A stretch of DNA of 64,000 bases from CAYOHR01 sp964512145 (GCA_964512145.1 CAZEIM010000001.1:62001-126000); one strand, 5' to 3'. Positions 52,439-61,190 are shown, counted from the first letter of the stretch. Program-made: numbers and translations. Notes: a model not told the origin generated them from the sequence alone.

Positions 52439-54157
52439 TTATTCATTATATAGATTCCTTTTTTCTTCCCCAATTAGCCACAAAAAATCCTGATGTTTAA
52501 CATCTTCTAAAGGTACATTCCATGCTTGAGCCTTTTTTTTCATTTCTTCCTGCCAACCTATATTGTTTAATAAATTTATCTCTAATTGTTGATACAATTT
52601 TTGAAATTTAATATTTTCAGCATAATTAATAAACGTATCGTTTTTTTGTTGATATCCTAATTCTTGTAAATCATCTTTATTTAAGTATATCCATCCATTT
52701 TTGTAAGATGTTTTTTTTGAAAAATCCGCTAACTTTTTTTCTGAAATCCCCCTGTATTTTAATTGATTAATAGCCCCTCCTTCTTTTACCATCATTTTAG
52801 TGATTTCTTTCTTTTTATTTGTATGAACTACTACGCTATCGGAGGTTGAAAGGTGAGCTTTACTGTTCCTGCCCAAAAAAATCATAGGATCCGGGTTGTA
52901 AAATTTTGGATAATTGTTTAGCACCCACATAGCCAATGGGTAATGCTTGGCTGAGTTTCCCCAAAAGGTGTTTTTGTAATCTATATATGAGTAAATAACT
53001 ATTAATTGAGAAATAATTATAGATATTTGCAGAAAGTATTGTGCAAATTTTTGCTTTATCTTTAGTATTTCAACTGCAGTAATTACTATAAAAAACGGAG
53101 CTGTCCACACTACATATCGGTTTACAACAGCCATTCCATGGTTCCAATTTACCATTTGCATAAAAAAGTAGCTCATAGCTATTACAGACAAAGGAAACCA
53201 AAACATGGTGTTTATGCGTTTGTTCAAAAAATTATAACATGTAAATCCAATAAATAAGAATAAGATGACAGGAGTTCCAATCACCATTCCTTGATTTAAA
53301 TCGAAAAAGAAACTATGTAATCGATTCCATGTTATTTGATTTTTATCTAAAAACCCGGTATGGGCTATTAAATTGGGTATCCCGAAGTATAGGTAATAAA
53401 AAACAGGAGGTACAATAACCCAAAAACTTGCCAAAAAACAAAACAGTATATTTTTTCTTGTAAATCCTTTTTTAACCATTAAAAAAAATAATATACCTAG
53501 AGTTGGAATAAATAGGGGAGGAAAATGCATAGATGGGAGCGCCATACAAAGAAGAGAAGCATAAAATTTTTCTTTATAAAATAACCATATGCTTAAAAAA
53601 ACACTCATTCCTGCAAAAAAATCGGGATGAGGCCAAGAAATATACCAAAAATGTGGAGATACTATTATTAAAGAAATCCAGAAAAATTTATTTTTCCAAT
53701 TGGATTCATTAAAATAGATGATTCCTATGCCTAGGATTAAAATTAATATATTGGTGATGATAAATGTTTTATCAATATCGGCATTTAAAAGTTCTAAAAT
53801 TATTCTAACAGGAACATTTAGCAATGAGTAAAACCAAAAATGATGTCCGTAAATTTTATGATTTTTAGCTACGTAAAATCCAGCACTTCCATGTAATACA
53901 GAAGATGTTGAGTCGTTACACAATCCTAAAACATCTAAAAAAGTTTTTCGTTCGTGCCAATATTTTGTTTTATGTATATAGTTTTCGATATCACTTGCTT
54001 TTATTTCGGGAGAAATGTGGTTAAATAAAGCTTCTGTCATTATAATATATTCAGGACCATCTCCATGAGGATATATGGGTAGATACGTTAACCCCCAAAA
54101 AAATATACCTACTGATAATACTGTGAAAAACGCCTTATTTACAATGGATGTATACAA
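52439..54157 (-). CDS. GT-C-type polytopic membrane protein (paralogue 2)
   Basis: 572 residues, a clear tandem paralogue of the previous gene: 'LPIYPHGDGPEYIIMTEALF', 'VSPHFWYISWPHPDFFAGM', 'SFFFDLNQGMVIGTPVI', 'DSVVVHTNKKKEITKMMVKE' and 'MKKKAQAWNVPLEDVKHQDF'. The start is TTG (54157): an in-frame stop lies 24 bases upstream of it and there is no ATG before residue 40. The first-loop acidic residues are conserved, so both copies look functional. The gap to paralogue 1 is 54 bases. Substrate unknown; transfer of a polyprenyl-linked pentose is my inference from the operon. Confidence 0.7.
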   Translation of the reverse strand: MYTSIVNKAFFTVLSVGIFFWGLTYLPIYPHGDGPEYIIMTEALFNHISPEIKASDIENYIHKTKYWHERKTFLDVLGLCNDSTSSVLHGSAGFYVAKNHKIYGHHFWFYSLLNVPVRIILELLNADIDKTFIITNILILILGIGIIYFNESNWKNKFFWISLIIVSPHFWYISWPHPDFFAGMSVFLSIWLFYKEKFYASLLCMALPSMHFPPLFIPTLGILFFLMVKKGFTRKNILFCFLASFWVIVPPVFYYLYFGIPNLIAHTGFLDKNQITWNRLHSFFFDLNQGMVIGTPVILFLFIGFTCYNFLNKRINTMFWFPLSVIAMSYFFMQMVNWNHGMAVVNRYVVWTAPFFIVITAVEILKIKQKFAQYFLQISIIISQLIVIYSYIDYKNTFWGNSAKHYPLAMWVLNNYPKFYNPDPMIFLGRNSKAHLSTSDSVVVHTNKKKEITKMMVKEGGAINQLKYRGISEKKLADFSKKTSYKNGWIYLNKDDLQELGYQQKNDTFINYAENIKFQKLYQQLEINLLNNIGWQEEMKKKAQAWNVPLEDVKHQDFLWLIGEEKRNLYNE

Positions 54158-54192
54158 TTTATGAAGGGTTTTGACAAACTAGTTTTATTTAG

Positions 54193-54807
54193 TTACTTTT
54201 TTTTATAGTCACCTCTTTTCCAAGCTTGTATAAATTGTGCCCAAGACAATGGGTTATATATATTCATAGGAGGTAATTGCCCGGCATGGTAAATTTTAGT
54301 TTGATATTGTTGCATTTGATATTTATAATTCATACTTCCATCCATGGAGGTCATGTCCATTCTTTCTAACATGCGTTGTTGGTCTAAATTATACAATGCA
54401 CGTTGATAATCATCGTTTGGAACTTTTAAGTGTATAAAAGCATCTCTAAACTCTTCGCGAGAAGGCCAAGGATATACAAAAGCAGGATCTAACTCAAACG
54501 TATCCGACATTAACACTTGAATTACCGAATATCTTTTTTCGGTTAATGTATCGGGTATAACAAATACAGCTGGCCTGTATCCCAAGCAGTTAAAACGAAT
54601 AGAGTCGCCTGGTTGAGCAACAAAAGAAAAAAAGCCATAAAAATCGGTAGTAGTACCCCTGTATGTGTTCTGGATTATAACATTTACAAATGGTATTGGA
54701 GTTAGGCTATCGCTTGTGATAACTACACCCGAAAATTGAATTAATTTTTGGCTAAATATATTTTGACTTAGTATAAAACAAAAAATAAAAGGGATTATTT
54801 TTTTCAT
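54193..54807 (-). CDS. Secreted carboxypeptidase-like regulatory domain protein
   Basis: 204 residues from ATG 54807 (an earlier in-frame start at 54840 would place 11 residues before the signal peptide 'KKIIPFIFCFILSQNIFSQ'). Residues about 20-100 are a CarboxypepD_reg-like beta-sandwich ('FSGVVITSDSLTPIPFVNV', 'GTTTDFYGFFSFVAQPGDSI'). The remaining 100 residues are helical, with 'LDQQRMLERMDMTSMDGSMN'. No TonB barrel follows, so it is a free-standing periplasmic or surface protein, a common uncharacterised Bacteroidota type. A -7 element TATATTTG lies at 54834-54827. Confidence 0.75.
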   Translation of the reverse strand: MKKIIPFIFCFILSQNIFSQKLIQFSGVVITSDSLTPIPFVNVIIQNTYRGTTTDFYGFFSFVAQPGDSIRFNCLGYRPAVFVIPDTLTEKRYSVIQVLMSDTFELDPAFVYPWPSREEFRDAFIHLKVPNDDYQRALYNLDQQRMLERMDMTSMDGSMNYKYQMQQYQTKIYHAGQLPPMNIYNPLSWAQFIQAWKRGDYKKK

Positions 54808-54826
54808 GCTGTATATAATAATGTTG

Positions 54827-54834
54827 CAAATATA
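54827..54834 (-). promoter_or_regulatory. -7 element of the carboxypeptidase-like-domain gene
   Basis: Minus strand TATATTTG, an exact match, ending 20 bases before the ATG at 54807. It could also drive the downstream GT-C/prenyltransferase operon, as all these genes lie on the same strand with short gaps. Confidence 0.45.
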
Positions 54835-54878
54835 CAGCAAATAGCTATGAATATATATCGATGATTTAATTGAACCAA

Positions 54879-55820
54879 CTAATGAACCGTAATTTGAGCG
54901 GTATAAAATCCTGAATTCGCTGAGTTATATACGGTTTCATAAATAGATAAATAGAGCATTCCACTTTGTTGAGATTTACCTGAATATTTTTGACCACAGC
55001 TTGTTGGCTGACCTGTTTCACCTATTTTAAACACCAACCCACCTAAGTTTAATAGCTTTGGATCTGGAGATTGGTTAATGGGTTGTCCGGAACTAGTCCA
55101 TCCGGCTCCACTTGGAATATATTTTTCGTTATTTAAGCTGGCTAAAATGATTTCTCCCTTCCCTTGAATTTGAATTTGTTGTCCTTTAGATATTTTTATT
55201 CCGGTATTTAACCAAGCACTTTTATCTGGATTACAACTAATATGTTTATTGGCTAATATTTTAAATGTTTTTTGAATATTTTTTTGGTTTTCGTCAATAC
55301 ATGAAATTTGAACATTTTTAATATTTTCTCTATTAATTTTAAGGGTTCCAAAAGCCGTTTTTAATTCAATATCGTCCATACTACAAACCCCAGGAAGCTT
55401 ATATCCAGTGTTTAAAACAAGCACATCTTTTTCAAGTAAGGATTCAGCCGTTAAATCATATTTTATGAGTAATTCACCTAATGCTAACTCAGGGGTGTAT
55501 TCAGGAAATGTAGGCTCAAAATCTATATTTTTATCTATACACTTACTTAACACTGGGAGTGCGGACATTTTTAACTCAATGAGTTGCTCAAATGCTTCCA
55601 TACAGTTTTTTTTAGAAGATTCGCCTAATTGAAAAAATAATAATTCAACTACGGGCTGAATAGATATGTCTTCAACAACTCCAAATTCTAATTCGGCAAT
55701 ATCTTTAAGAGGAACTGAAAATTCAGCATAATCCATTTTAATTTTCACATTCTGTAAATGCGCTTTTCCACTAACTATATCACTGTTTCTTAAACTAATT
55801 TTTAGAAATGTATTCTCCAT
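54879..55820 (-). CDS. Cytoplasmic-looking protein with LecA-like C-terminal domain
   Basis: 313 residues, no signal peptide. Residues 1-~85 ('LKISLRNSDIVSGKAHLQNV', 'FSVPLKDIAELEFGVVED') may be a small beta domain. Residues about 85-190 contain helices and 'VLNTGYKLPGVCSMDDIELK'. The C-terminal ~115 residues ('SAWLNTGIKISKGQQIQIQG', 'GGLVFKIGETGQPTSCGQKY', 'ANSGFYTAQITVH') resemble the PA-IL/LecA galactose-binding fold (W-x-N-T-G-I ... G-x-L-x-x-K-I-G ... SGxYxAxIxV). The lectin call is by pattern; sugar-binding Asp/Asn loops cannot be confirmed. The gene is monocistronic. Confidence 0.55.
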   Translation of the reverse strand: MENTFLKISLRNSDIVSGKAHLQNVKIKMDYAEFSVPLKDIAELEFGVVEDISIQPVVELLFFQLGESSKKNCMEAFEQLIELKMSALPVLSKCIDKNIDFEPTFPEYTPELALGELLIKYDLTAESLLEKDVLVLNTGYKLPGVCSMDDIELKTAFGTLKINRENIKNVQISCIDENQKNIQKTFKILANKHISCNPDKSAWLNTGIKISKGQQIQIQGKGEIILASLNNEKYIPSGAGWTSSGQPINQSPDPKLLNLGGLVFKIGETGQPTSCGQKYSGKSQQSGMLYLSIYETVYNSANSGFYTAQITVH

Positions 55821-55897
55821 GTATGAAAAAAATATGTAAGCAAATATAGTTTATTAAATTATTAAAACTATAAAATAATATTTCAGGTTACTATATT

Positions 55898-56725
55898 TTA
55901 ACCTAATGATACATCTAATATCATCATTATTACAAATCCTAATACAAATCCAATAGTGGCAATATCTGCGTATTTGTCTAATTGAGTTTCAGGAACTACT
56001 TCTTCAATTACAACATAAATCATAGCGCCCGCTGCAAAACATAGCGCATAGGGTAAAATAGGTTGAAATGCCAAAACAGCATAAGCACCTAAAAATCCAG
56101 CAACTGGCTCCACAATAGCAGAAAGTTGCCCGTACCAAAAACTTTTTATTTTACTAACGCCTTGTCTTCGTAATGGCATAGAAACGGCAATTCCCTCCGG
56201 GAAATTTTGTATACCAATACCAATGGCTAAAGCAATAGCTCCTCCTATAGTTGCTCCATCCATTCCACTTGCTGCGGCTCCAAATAAAACTCCAACCGCT
56301 AATCCTTCAGGAATATTGTGTAAAGTTATAGCGAGGACTAATAATGTTGTTTTATGCCAATCGGTTTTTATACCTTCTTGATCGGAGCTTTTGGCATGTA
56401 TATGTAAATGAGGCAATAATTTATCTAATGCGTATAAAAATATTGCTCCTCCTAAAAATCCTACCGAAGCCGGAACCCAGGGAATCATTCCTTGCTTTTC
56501 GGCTAATTCAATGCCAGGAGCTAATAAAGAAAAATAACTTGCGGCAATCATTACGCCCCCTGTAAAGCCTAACATCATATCAAATAATGCGCGACTCATG
56601 TTTTTAAATAGAAATACAAAGGACGCACCTAATGCAGTTAATAACCAAGTAAACGTAGTTGCTAGAAGTGCTTGATGAGTAGCGTTTAAGTTGTAAAACC
56701 ATTGATATATTTCGGATTGCATCAT
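55898..56725 (-). CDS. ZIP-family divalent metal transporter
   Basis: 275 residues with eight predicted helices. Signature helices: 'ITLHNIPEGLAVGVLFGAA' (metal-binding His/Asn/Glu of helix 4), 'GIGIQNFPEGIAVSMPLRRQ' (helix 5) and 'CFAAGAMIYVVIEEVVPE'. A short His-containing cytoplasmic loop 'LLPHLHIHAKSSDQEG' lies between helices 3 and 4. This is the GufA-type ZIP subgroup, importing zinc, iron or manganese. A DtxR/MntR-type palindrome lies directly before the start, so expression is probably repressed by Mn or Fe (inference). Confidence 0.93.
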   Translation of the reverse strand: MMQSEIYQWFYNLNATHQALLATTFTWLLTALGASFVFLFKNMSRALFDMMLGFTGGVMIAASYFSLLAPGIELAEKQGMIPWVPASVGFLGGAIFLYALDKLLPHLHIHAKSSDQEGIKTDWHKTTLLVLAITLHNIPEGLAVGVLFGAAASGMDGATIGGAIALAIGIGIQNFPEGIAVSMPLRRQGVSKIKSFWYGQLSAIVEPVAGFLGAYAVLAFQPILPYALCFAAGAMIYVVIEEVVPETQLDKYADIATIGFVLGFVIMMILDVSLG

Positions 56726-56728
56726 TAA

Positions 56729-56748
56729 AATTTAGGTTAACCTAAATT
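56729..56748. promoter_or_regulatory. DtxR/MntR-type operator palindrome before the ZIP gene
   Basis: AATTTAGGTTAACCTAAATT is a perfect 20-bp palindrome. The core TTAGGnnnnCCTAA matches the operator style of the DtxR/MntR/IdeR family. It sits 3 bases before the ATG and immediately downstream of the -7 element, where binding would block transcription initiation. Confidence 0.72.
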
Positions 56749-56756
56749 CAAAATTA
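56749..56756 (-). promoter_or_regulatory. -7 element of the ZIP gene
   Basis: Minus strand TAATTTTG, an exact TAnnTTTG match, abutting the palindrome. No clear TTTG is seen at -33. Confidence 0.5.
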
Positions 56757-56849
56757 ATAATATTTTTTGAAATTATTTTGTTTTTACATTAAAAATTGTA
56801 ACTTTAATTATACTTTTAGCGTTTAACTAAAACAATTAATTTTTATACC

Positions 56850-57614
56850 ATGATTAAACATATACTACTTATTATTTTTACTATAGTATTTATATCGGCA
56901 AAATCTCAAAATATTCAGATTTTAGATAGTGTTGGAAATGTGATTAATGGACAAACCGTATACATGACTACAACTGTTGATCCGTTGGATAATTATCAAG
57001 TTTCGCATATTTATTTCCCTATAAAAAATAATACATCTTCATCTTTAGATATTAAGTTTAAAAGGTATGAATTAATAACCGTTAGCAATACCAAAAATTA
57101 TTGGTGTTGGTCTTTTTGTGCAATGCCTACTTTTTCCGGCACCAAACCTTTTTGGGAAGATAATAACGCTGTTTCTTTTGTCGCAAATGAAGTAAAGGAT
57201 GATTTTATGAGAGCGTATCATATGCCTATTGGAATTTCCGGTTTAGCGACCTATCGATATGTTTTATATGATGATGCGAATCCCAGCGACTCAGCTTTTG
57301 TTGACATACATTTTGATATGCTAACTTCAGCTAAAAAAAACATCAATACTTTTGCTAAAACTGATTTAAATATATTTCCTAATCCGGCAAGTAAAAAAGT
57401 ATATTTAAATTTCTCTAAAAGTGCTGAAATTGAGCAAGCCAATTGTGTTCTTATAATCAGAGATATGTTAGGGGAAGTTGTTAAAGAATACGATTTACGA
57501 AACGAGTTTACTAAACATGAAATGGATATTTCAGAAATAAACCCTGGTATATACTTTTATACGTTGTTAGTAAATGGCAAGTCTATATTAACTAAAAGAC
57601 TAGTTATAAAGTAA
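56850..57614 (+). CDS. Secreted protein with T9SS sorting domain
   Basis: 254 residues. The signal peptide ends at 'FISAKSQ'. The middle ('MTTTVDPLDNYQVSHIYFPI', 'WCWSFCAMPTFSGTKPFWED', 'YHMPIGISGLATYRYVLYDD') is an Ig-like or cupredoxin-like beta domain common in small T9SS cargo. The C-terminus 'LNIFPNPASKKVYLNFSK' to the end is the T9SS type A domain. Cell-surface or secreted; no enzymatic motif. It ends one base away from the convergent nnrDE gene. Confidence 0.83.
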   Translation: MIKHILLIIFTIVFISAKSQNIQILDSVGNVINGQTVYMTTTVDPLDNYQVSHIYFPIKNNTSSSLDIKFKRYELITVSNTKNYWCWSFCAMPTFSGTKPFWEDNNAVSFVANEVKDDFMRAYHMPIGISGLATYRYVLYDDANPSDSAFVDIHFDMLTSAKKNINTFAKTDLNIFPNPASKKVYLNFSKSAEIEQANCVLIIRDMLGEVVKEYDLRNEFTKHEMDISEINPGIYFYTLLVNGKSILTKRLVIK

Positions 57615-57615
57615 A

Positions 57616-59139
57616 TTAGATATTTGCTTCTTTCAGAAATTTATATGCATGTGGTATATTTTCAATGATATCACTGGCTAGCAAACATGCTTCTTCGGTT
57701 CTTGTTGTTGCGAAATCTCCCGAAATTCCGTGTAAATATACGCCTAGTTTAATGGCATTCCAACTATCGTAACCTTGTGCAACTAAGCTAGTAATTATCC
57801 CTGTTAATACGTCCCCTGATCCTGCTTTAGCCATAGATACATTTCCTGTAGTATTAAAACATACATTTCCTTGGGGATTATATAAAGACGTATATTTTCC
57901 TTTTAACACAATATATACTCCCCATTTTATTGCCATGTTTTTTGCACTACACATAGCTTGGTAGTCCGTTTGGTAGTTTTCTCCTGTTAGTCTTTCAAAT
58001 TCTTTTCGGTGAGGAGTTAATATGCTTCCTGCAGGTAAAAAGGATATCCAAGTTTTATGTTTAGATAAAATATTTAGAGCATCTGCATCTATTACTAAGG
58101 GTGTGGTAGAATTTTGAATAATTTGTTTGAGTACCTTCTCTGTTTCTTCATGAGTGCCTAATCCAGGCCCAATACCAATTACATGGTATTTTTCATAAGA
58201 AAATAGGCTTGAAATATGATTTTCATTTTCATCAGACATAGACATTGCTTCAGGTAGAAAACTTAATAAAGGATGTGCTCCGTTTTTTGGTACTTGTACC
58301 GTTAATACACCACATCCAGATTTTAAACAAGCTTTTGCGCTTAACAAAATGGCTCCATATTTTCCGGTACTTCCGCCTATTAAACACGCATGTCCGAAAT
58401 TATATTTATAAGCAAAGGGATGTCTCGGTATTAGTTCATTTTTTAATTCATATTTTTCATTATATGAATACGTTGTTTTTTCGTTGGCTATAAATTCTTT
58501 AGAAATTCCGATATCTAAAACATGAAAAGTCCCTACATACGTATAATTCTCTTTAAAAAAGAAGGATAATTTTGGAAACTGAAAGGTAAGAGTATGCTTT
58601 GCTTTAATTATTTCTCCAATATTTTGGTCATTTTCTTCTGTATATAATCCGGAAGGAATATCAATAGAAATAATATTATTTGAAGTATTTATTGCGCGAA
58701 TACAATCGCCCAACCAACCTGTTACAGGCTTGTTTAAGCCAGTTCCAAAAATGCAATCTATTATAAGGTCTTCTTTATTTATCGAAAGAATATCAGGTTC
58801 TTGTAACCATACACACGGAATATTTTTTTCTAATACCAATTTTAGATTAGTTTTAAAATCTTCCGAAGATATTTCAGAGTGTTTTAAAATATATACTTCG
58901 CATAAGATATTATCTTGATACATTTTTTGCGCTATAACCAGTCCATCACCACCATTATTACCTAACCCACAAAAAATTTTTATCGGAAGGTTGTTTAACC
59001 TATTTTTTGCATATGGTTTTATCCAATCATACGCCTTTCCTGCGGCGCGATTCATTAATTCGAATGAGGAAATATTTTGATCTTGAATGGTAGCTTTATC
59101 GGCCATTTTTAATTGGCCTGCCGTAAATATTTTACCCAT
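57616..59139 (-). CDS. nnr: Bifunctional NAD(P)H-hydrate epimerase/dehydratase
   Basis: 507 residues. The N-terminal YjeF_N epimerase domain (about 1-210) has 'CGLGNNGGDGLVIA' at 57-70 and 'LIIDCIFGTGLNKPV'. The C-terminal ADP-dependent dehydratase (about 225-505) has 'HACLIGGSTGKYGAILLSAK', 'GIGPGLGTHEETEKV', 'LVIDADALNILS', 'ILTPHRKEFERLTG' and 'MAKAGSGDVLTGIITSLV'. It repairs damaged NADH and NADPH hydrates. Full length for the fused NnrDE form. It follows the PorE-like gene by 2 bases. Confidence 0.96.
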   Translation of the reverse strand: MGKIFTAGQLKMADKATIQDQNISSFELMNRAAGKAYDWIKPYAKNRLNNLPIKIFCGLGNNGGDGLVIAQKMYQDNILCEVYILKHSEISSEDFKTNLKLVLEKNIPCVWLQEPDILSINKEDLIIDCIFGTGLNKPVTGWLGDCIRAINTSNNIISIDIPSGLYTEENDQNIGEIIKAKHTLTFQFPKLSFFFKENYTYVGTFHVLDIGISKEFIANEKTTYSYNEKYELKNELIPRHPFAYKYNFGHACLIGGSTGKYGAILLSAKACLKSGCGVLTVQVPKNGAHPLLSFLPEAMSMSDENENHISSLFSYEKYHVIGIGPGLGTHEETEKVLKQIIQNSTTPLVIDADALNILSKHKTWISFLPAGSILTPHRKEFERLTGENYQTDYQAMCSAKNMAIKWGVYIVLKGKYTSLYNPQGNVCFNTTGNVSMAKAGSGDVLTGIITSLVAQGYDSWNAIKLGVYLHGISGDFATTRTEEACLLASDIIENIPHAYKFLKEANI

Positions 59140-59141
59140 AT

Positions 59142-61190
59142 TTAATTCATAGAAGTAATTACAAACTCGGTTCTTCTATTTTTAGCTCTCGCATCTTCGT
59201 TATTATTTGGAACCAATGGTTTACTTTCTCCAAATCCCTTAAATGACAACCTGTTTGGGTCAACTCCCTTTTTTTGTAGATATTCCATGACATTATACGC
59301 TCTTTCTGTGCTTAAAATTAAGTTAGTTTGGTCTGATCCTAAGTCATCGGTATGTCCATGTATGGCAATATTTAATTTCTTGTTTTCTATTAAATACTGA
59401 GCAAACTCATTTAAGATTAGTTTTGATTTTTCATTAATATCGGCTGAGTTTGTTTCATAAAATATATCATTTATTTTAAATGGCTTACCTATGGCAATAT
59501 TTTCTAATTGCGTATTAATTTTTTGTAGCACCGGTTCTGATTTATAGTTAGCAATTAGTTGAGAGCTAAAAACTTTGCCTTCTGATTTAACGTTTACCAG
59601 TACTGCATCATCTTGTTCGGCTGTAATTACAGCCGCAAAATTCCCGTCATTTTCATCTACCTCTACTTTACTGATGACATTTGTTATGCTGTTTTTTAAT
59701 TCAACCGTTGTGTTTTTAGGGACTTTTCCTCCCTCATCCATTACTGTACCTTTTACTAAAAGTACTTTTTTGGGACGTGCCTCTTCATACAATTCAAACG
59801 TAAAAATATCTAAACCTTTACCATCTTCTTTATTTATTTCAGAGGCAAAAAACACCTTATTACCATCAGTACTTATCACAAATCCATGTTCATCTTTTTG
59901 AGAGTTAATAGGGAATCCAATATTTTTTGGCTTTAGCCATTTTCCGTTTTCAAACCGAGTAAAAAAAACATCGTAACCACCAAAGCCCAAGTGTCCTTTA
60001 GAGGCAAAGTATAATGTTTGACTATCAGAGTGAATAAATGGACTTTTATCATCAAGCTCTGTATTAATTGGCTCTCCTAAGTTTATGGCAGGTTGCCAAA
60101 CCCCTGTATTATCTTTTTGTGACACATATATATCAATGCCTTTACTATCGGATCTTGCACTTGCAAAGAACAGGGTTTTTCCATCGGATGATATACTTGG
60201 TTGAGCTTCCCAGCTATCTAAACCATTAATATTTGGCCCCATATTTTTTAATTCGGACCAATGCCATTCTTCTTTTCCGGTTGATTCGTTATAACTTAGT
60301 ATATAATCGGAGGTGTATATATCACAATTTGTAAAGGAACGTCCTTTTATATTTGCAGGTTTGCATATGGTAACAAATAAGTGCTTATTATCTAAACTAA
60401 TACTAGCTCCTCCATAGTTATATTCATCGGTTACGTTAAATGGAGCAGGCATTTGTTCCCCTTCGTTAAATTCGTAGTTTAGGAAAGTACTTTTAGTGAA
60501 TCTTTCAATAAAGTATTCTTTATCGGTTGTAAAAGTTTGATCTTTTACGACAATACCATTTTTTACTTTATCTTCTTTTTTTCTTCTGCGTGTAAAAAAA
60601 AGATATTCATTATCGGGTGAAACTAAGGGTAAAAATTCATCGGCATTCGTAGAGACTTTTTTTAGTAAAACCGGATTAAACGGAACCGGATTTACGGCAG
60701 TTTTACCAAAGAATTCAGCTGTTTCTAAATCGTTTTTTGCTTTTTGCAATTGATCTTCGTATTTCCTAGAGAATTTTTTTTCATCATCACTTTCGAAATC
60801 AATGAATAGCGTTAAAAATTCCATGGATTTAGTGTAGTTTTTTCTACTTAAATAAATTTGACCTAAATAGTAATAAGGGTCTGAGTGAAAATCAGGACAT
60901 CTTTCTACTATTTTTAAAAAATGTGTTTCTAGGTGATCCATAGAGCCTTTGCTGTAAGAAACATTAATGGCTTGTTGAGTAGCATATTCTAAGCGAGGCT
61001 CTAAATAGTTGGGATCTGTATCTATAGCTTCTTTTAAAAAAAGCAGGCGTTCTTTTTTTTCGTATTTTTTTTTATCCATACCCTTTTCATATAAGCTTTT
61101 TGCTTTTTTTGATGGGGTGTATTCACAATTGTTTTGTGCATTAATGTATACTACACATACAGTTAGAATAGATAAAAAAACACTTTTCAT
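59142..61190 (-). CDS. OmpA-family protein with TPR and PD40 repeats (PorE-like)
   Basis: 682 residues. Signal peptide, then a TPR-like helical region (about 25-140: 'AKSLYEKGMDKKKYEKKERL', 'PDFHSDPYYYLGQIYLSRK'), a PD40/WD40 propeller (about 170-480: 'LVSPDNEYLFFTRRRKKEDK', 'SISSDGKTLFFASARSD', 'FIHSDSQTLYFASKGHLGFG', 'VISTDGNKVFFASEIN'), a carboxypeptidase-like beta domain (about 490-560), and an OmpA peptidoglycan-binding domain ('LNIAIHGHTDDLGSDQTNLI', 'GFGESKPLVPNNNEDARAKN'). This order is that of PorE, which anchors the T9SS machine to peptidoglycan. Its ATG overlaps the asmA-like stop by one base. Paralogues are common, so PorE identity is probable, not certain. Confidence 0.82.
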   Translation of the reverse strand: MKSVFLSILTVCVVYINAQNNCEYTPSKKAKSLYEKGMDKKKYEKKERLLFLKEAIDTDPNYLEPRLEYATQQAINVSYSKGSMDHLETHFLKIVERCPDFHSDPYYYLGQIYLSRKNYTKSMEFLTLFIDFESDDEKKFSRKYEDQLQKAKNDLETAEFFGKTAVNPVPFNPVLLKKVSTNADEFLPLVSPDNEYLFFTRRRKKEDKVKNGIVVKDQTFTTDKEYFIERFTKSTFLNYEFNEGEQMPAPFNVTDEYNYGGASISLDNKHLFVTICKPANIKGRSFTNCDIYTSDYILSYNESTGKEEWHWSELKNMGPNINGLDSWEAQPSISSDGKTLFFASARSDSKGIDIYVSQKDNTGVWQPAINLGEPINTELDDKSPFIHSDSQTLYFASKGHLGFGGYDVFFTRFENGKWLKPKNIGFPINSQKDEHGFVISTDGNKVFFASEINKEDGKGLDIFTFELYEEARPKKVLLVKGTVMDEGGKVPKNTTVELKNSITNVISKVEVDENDGNFAAVITAEQDDAVLVNVKSEGKVFSSQLIANYKSEPVLQKINTQLENIAIGKPFKINDIFYETNSADINEKSKLILNEFAQYLIENKKLNIAIHGHTDDLGSDQTNLILSTERAYNVMEYLQKKGVDPNRLSFKGFGESKPLVPNNNEDARAKNRRTEFVITSMN

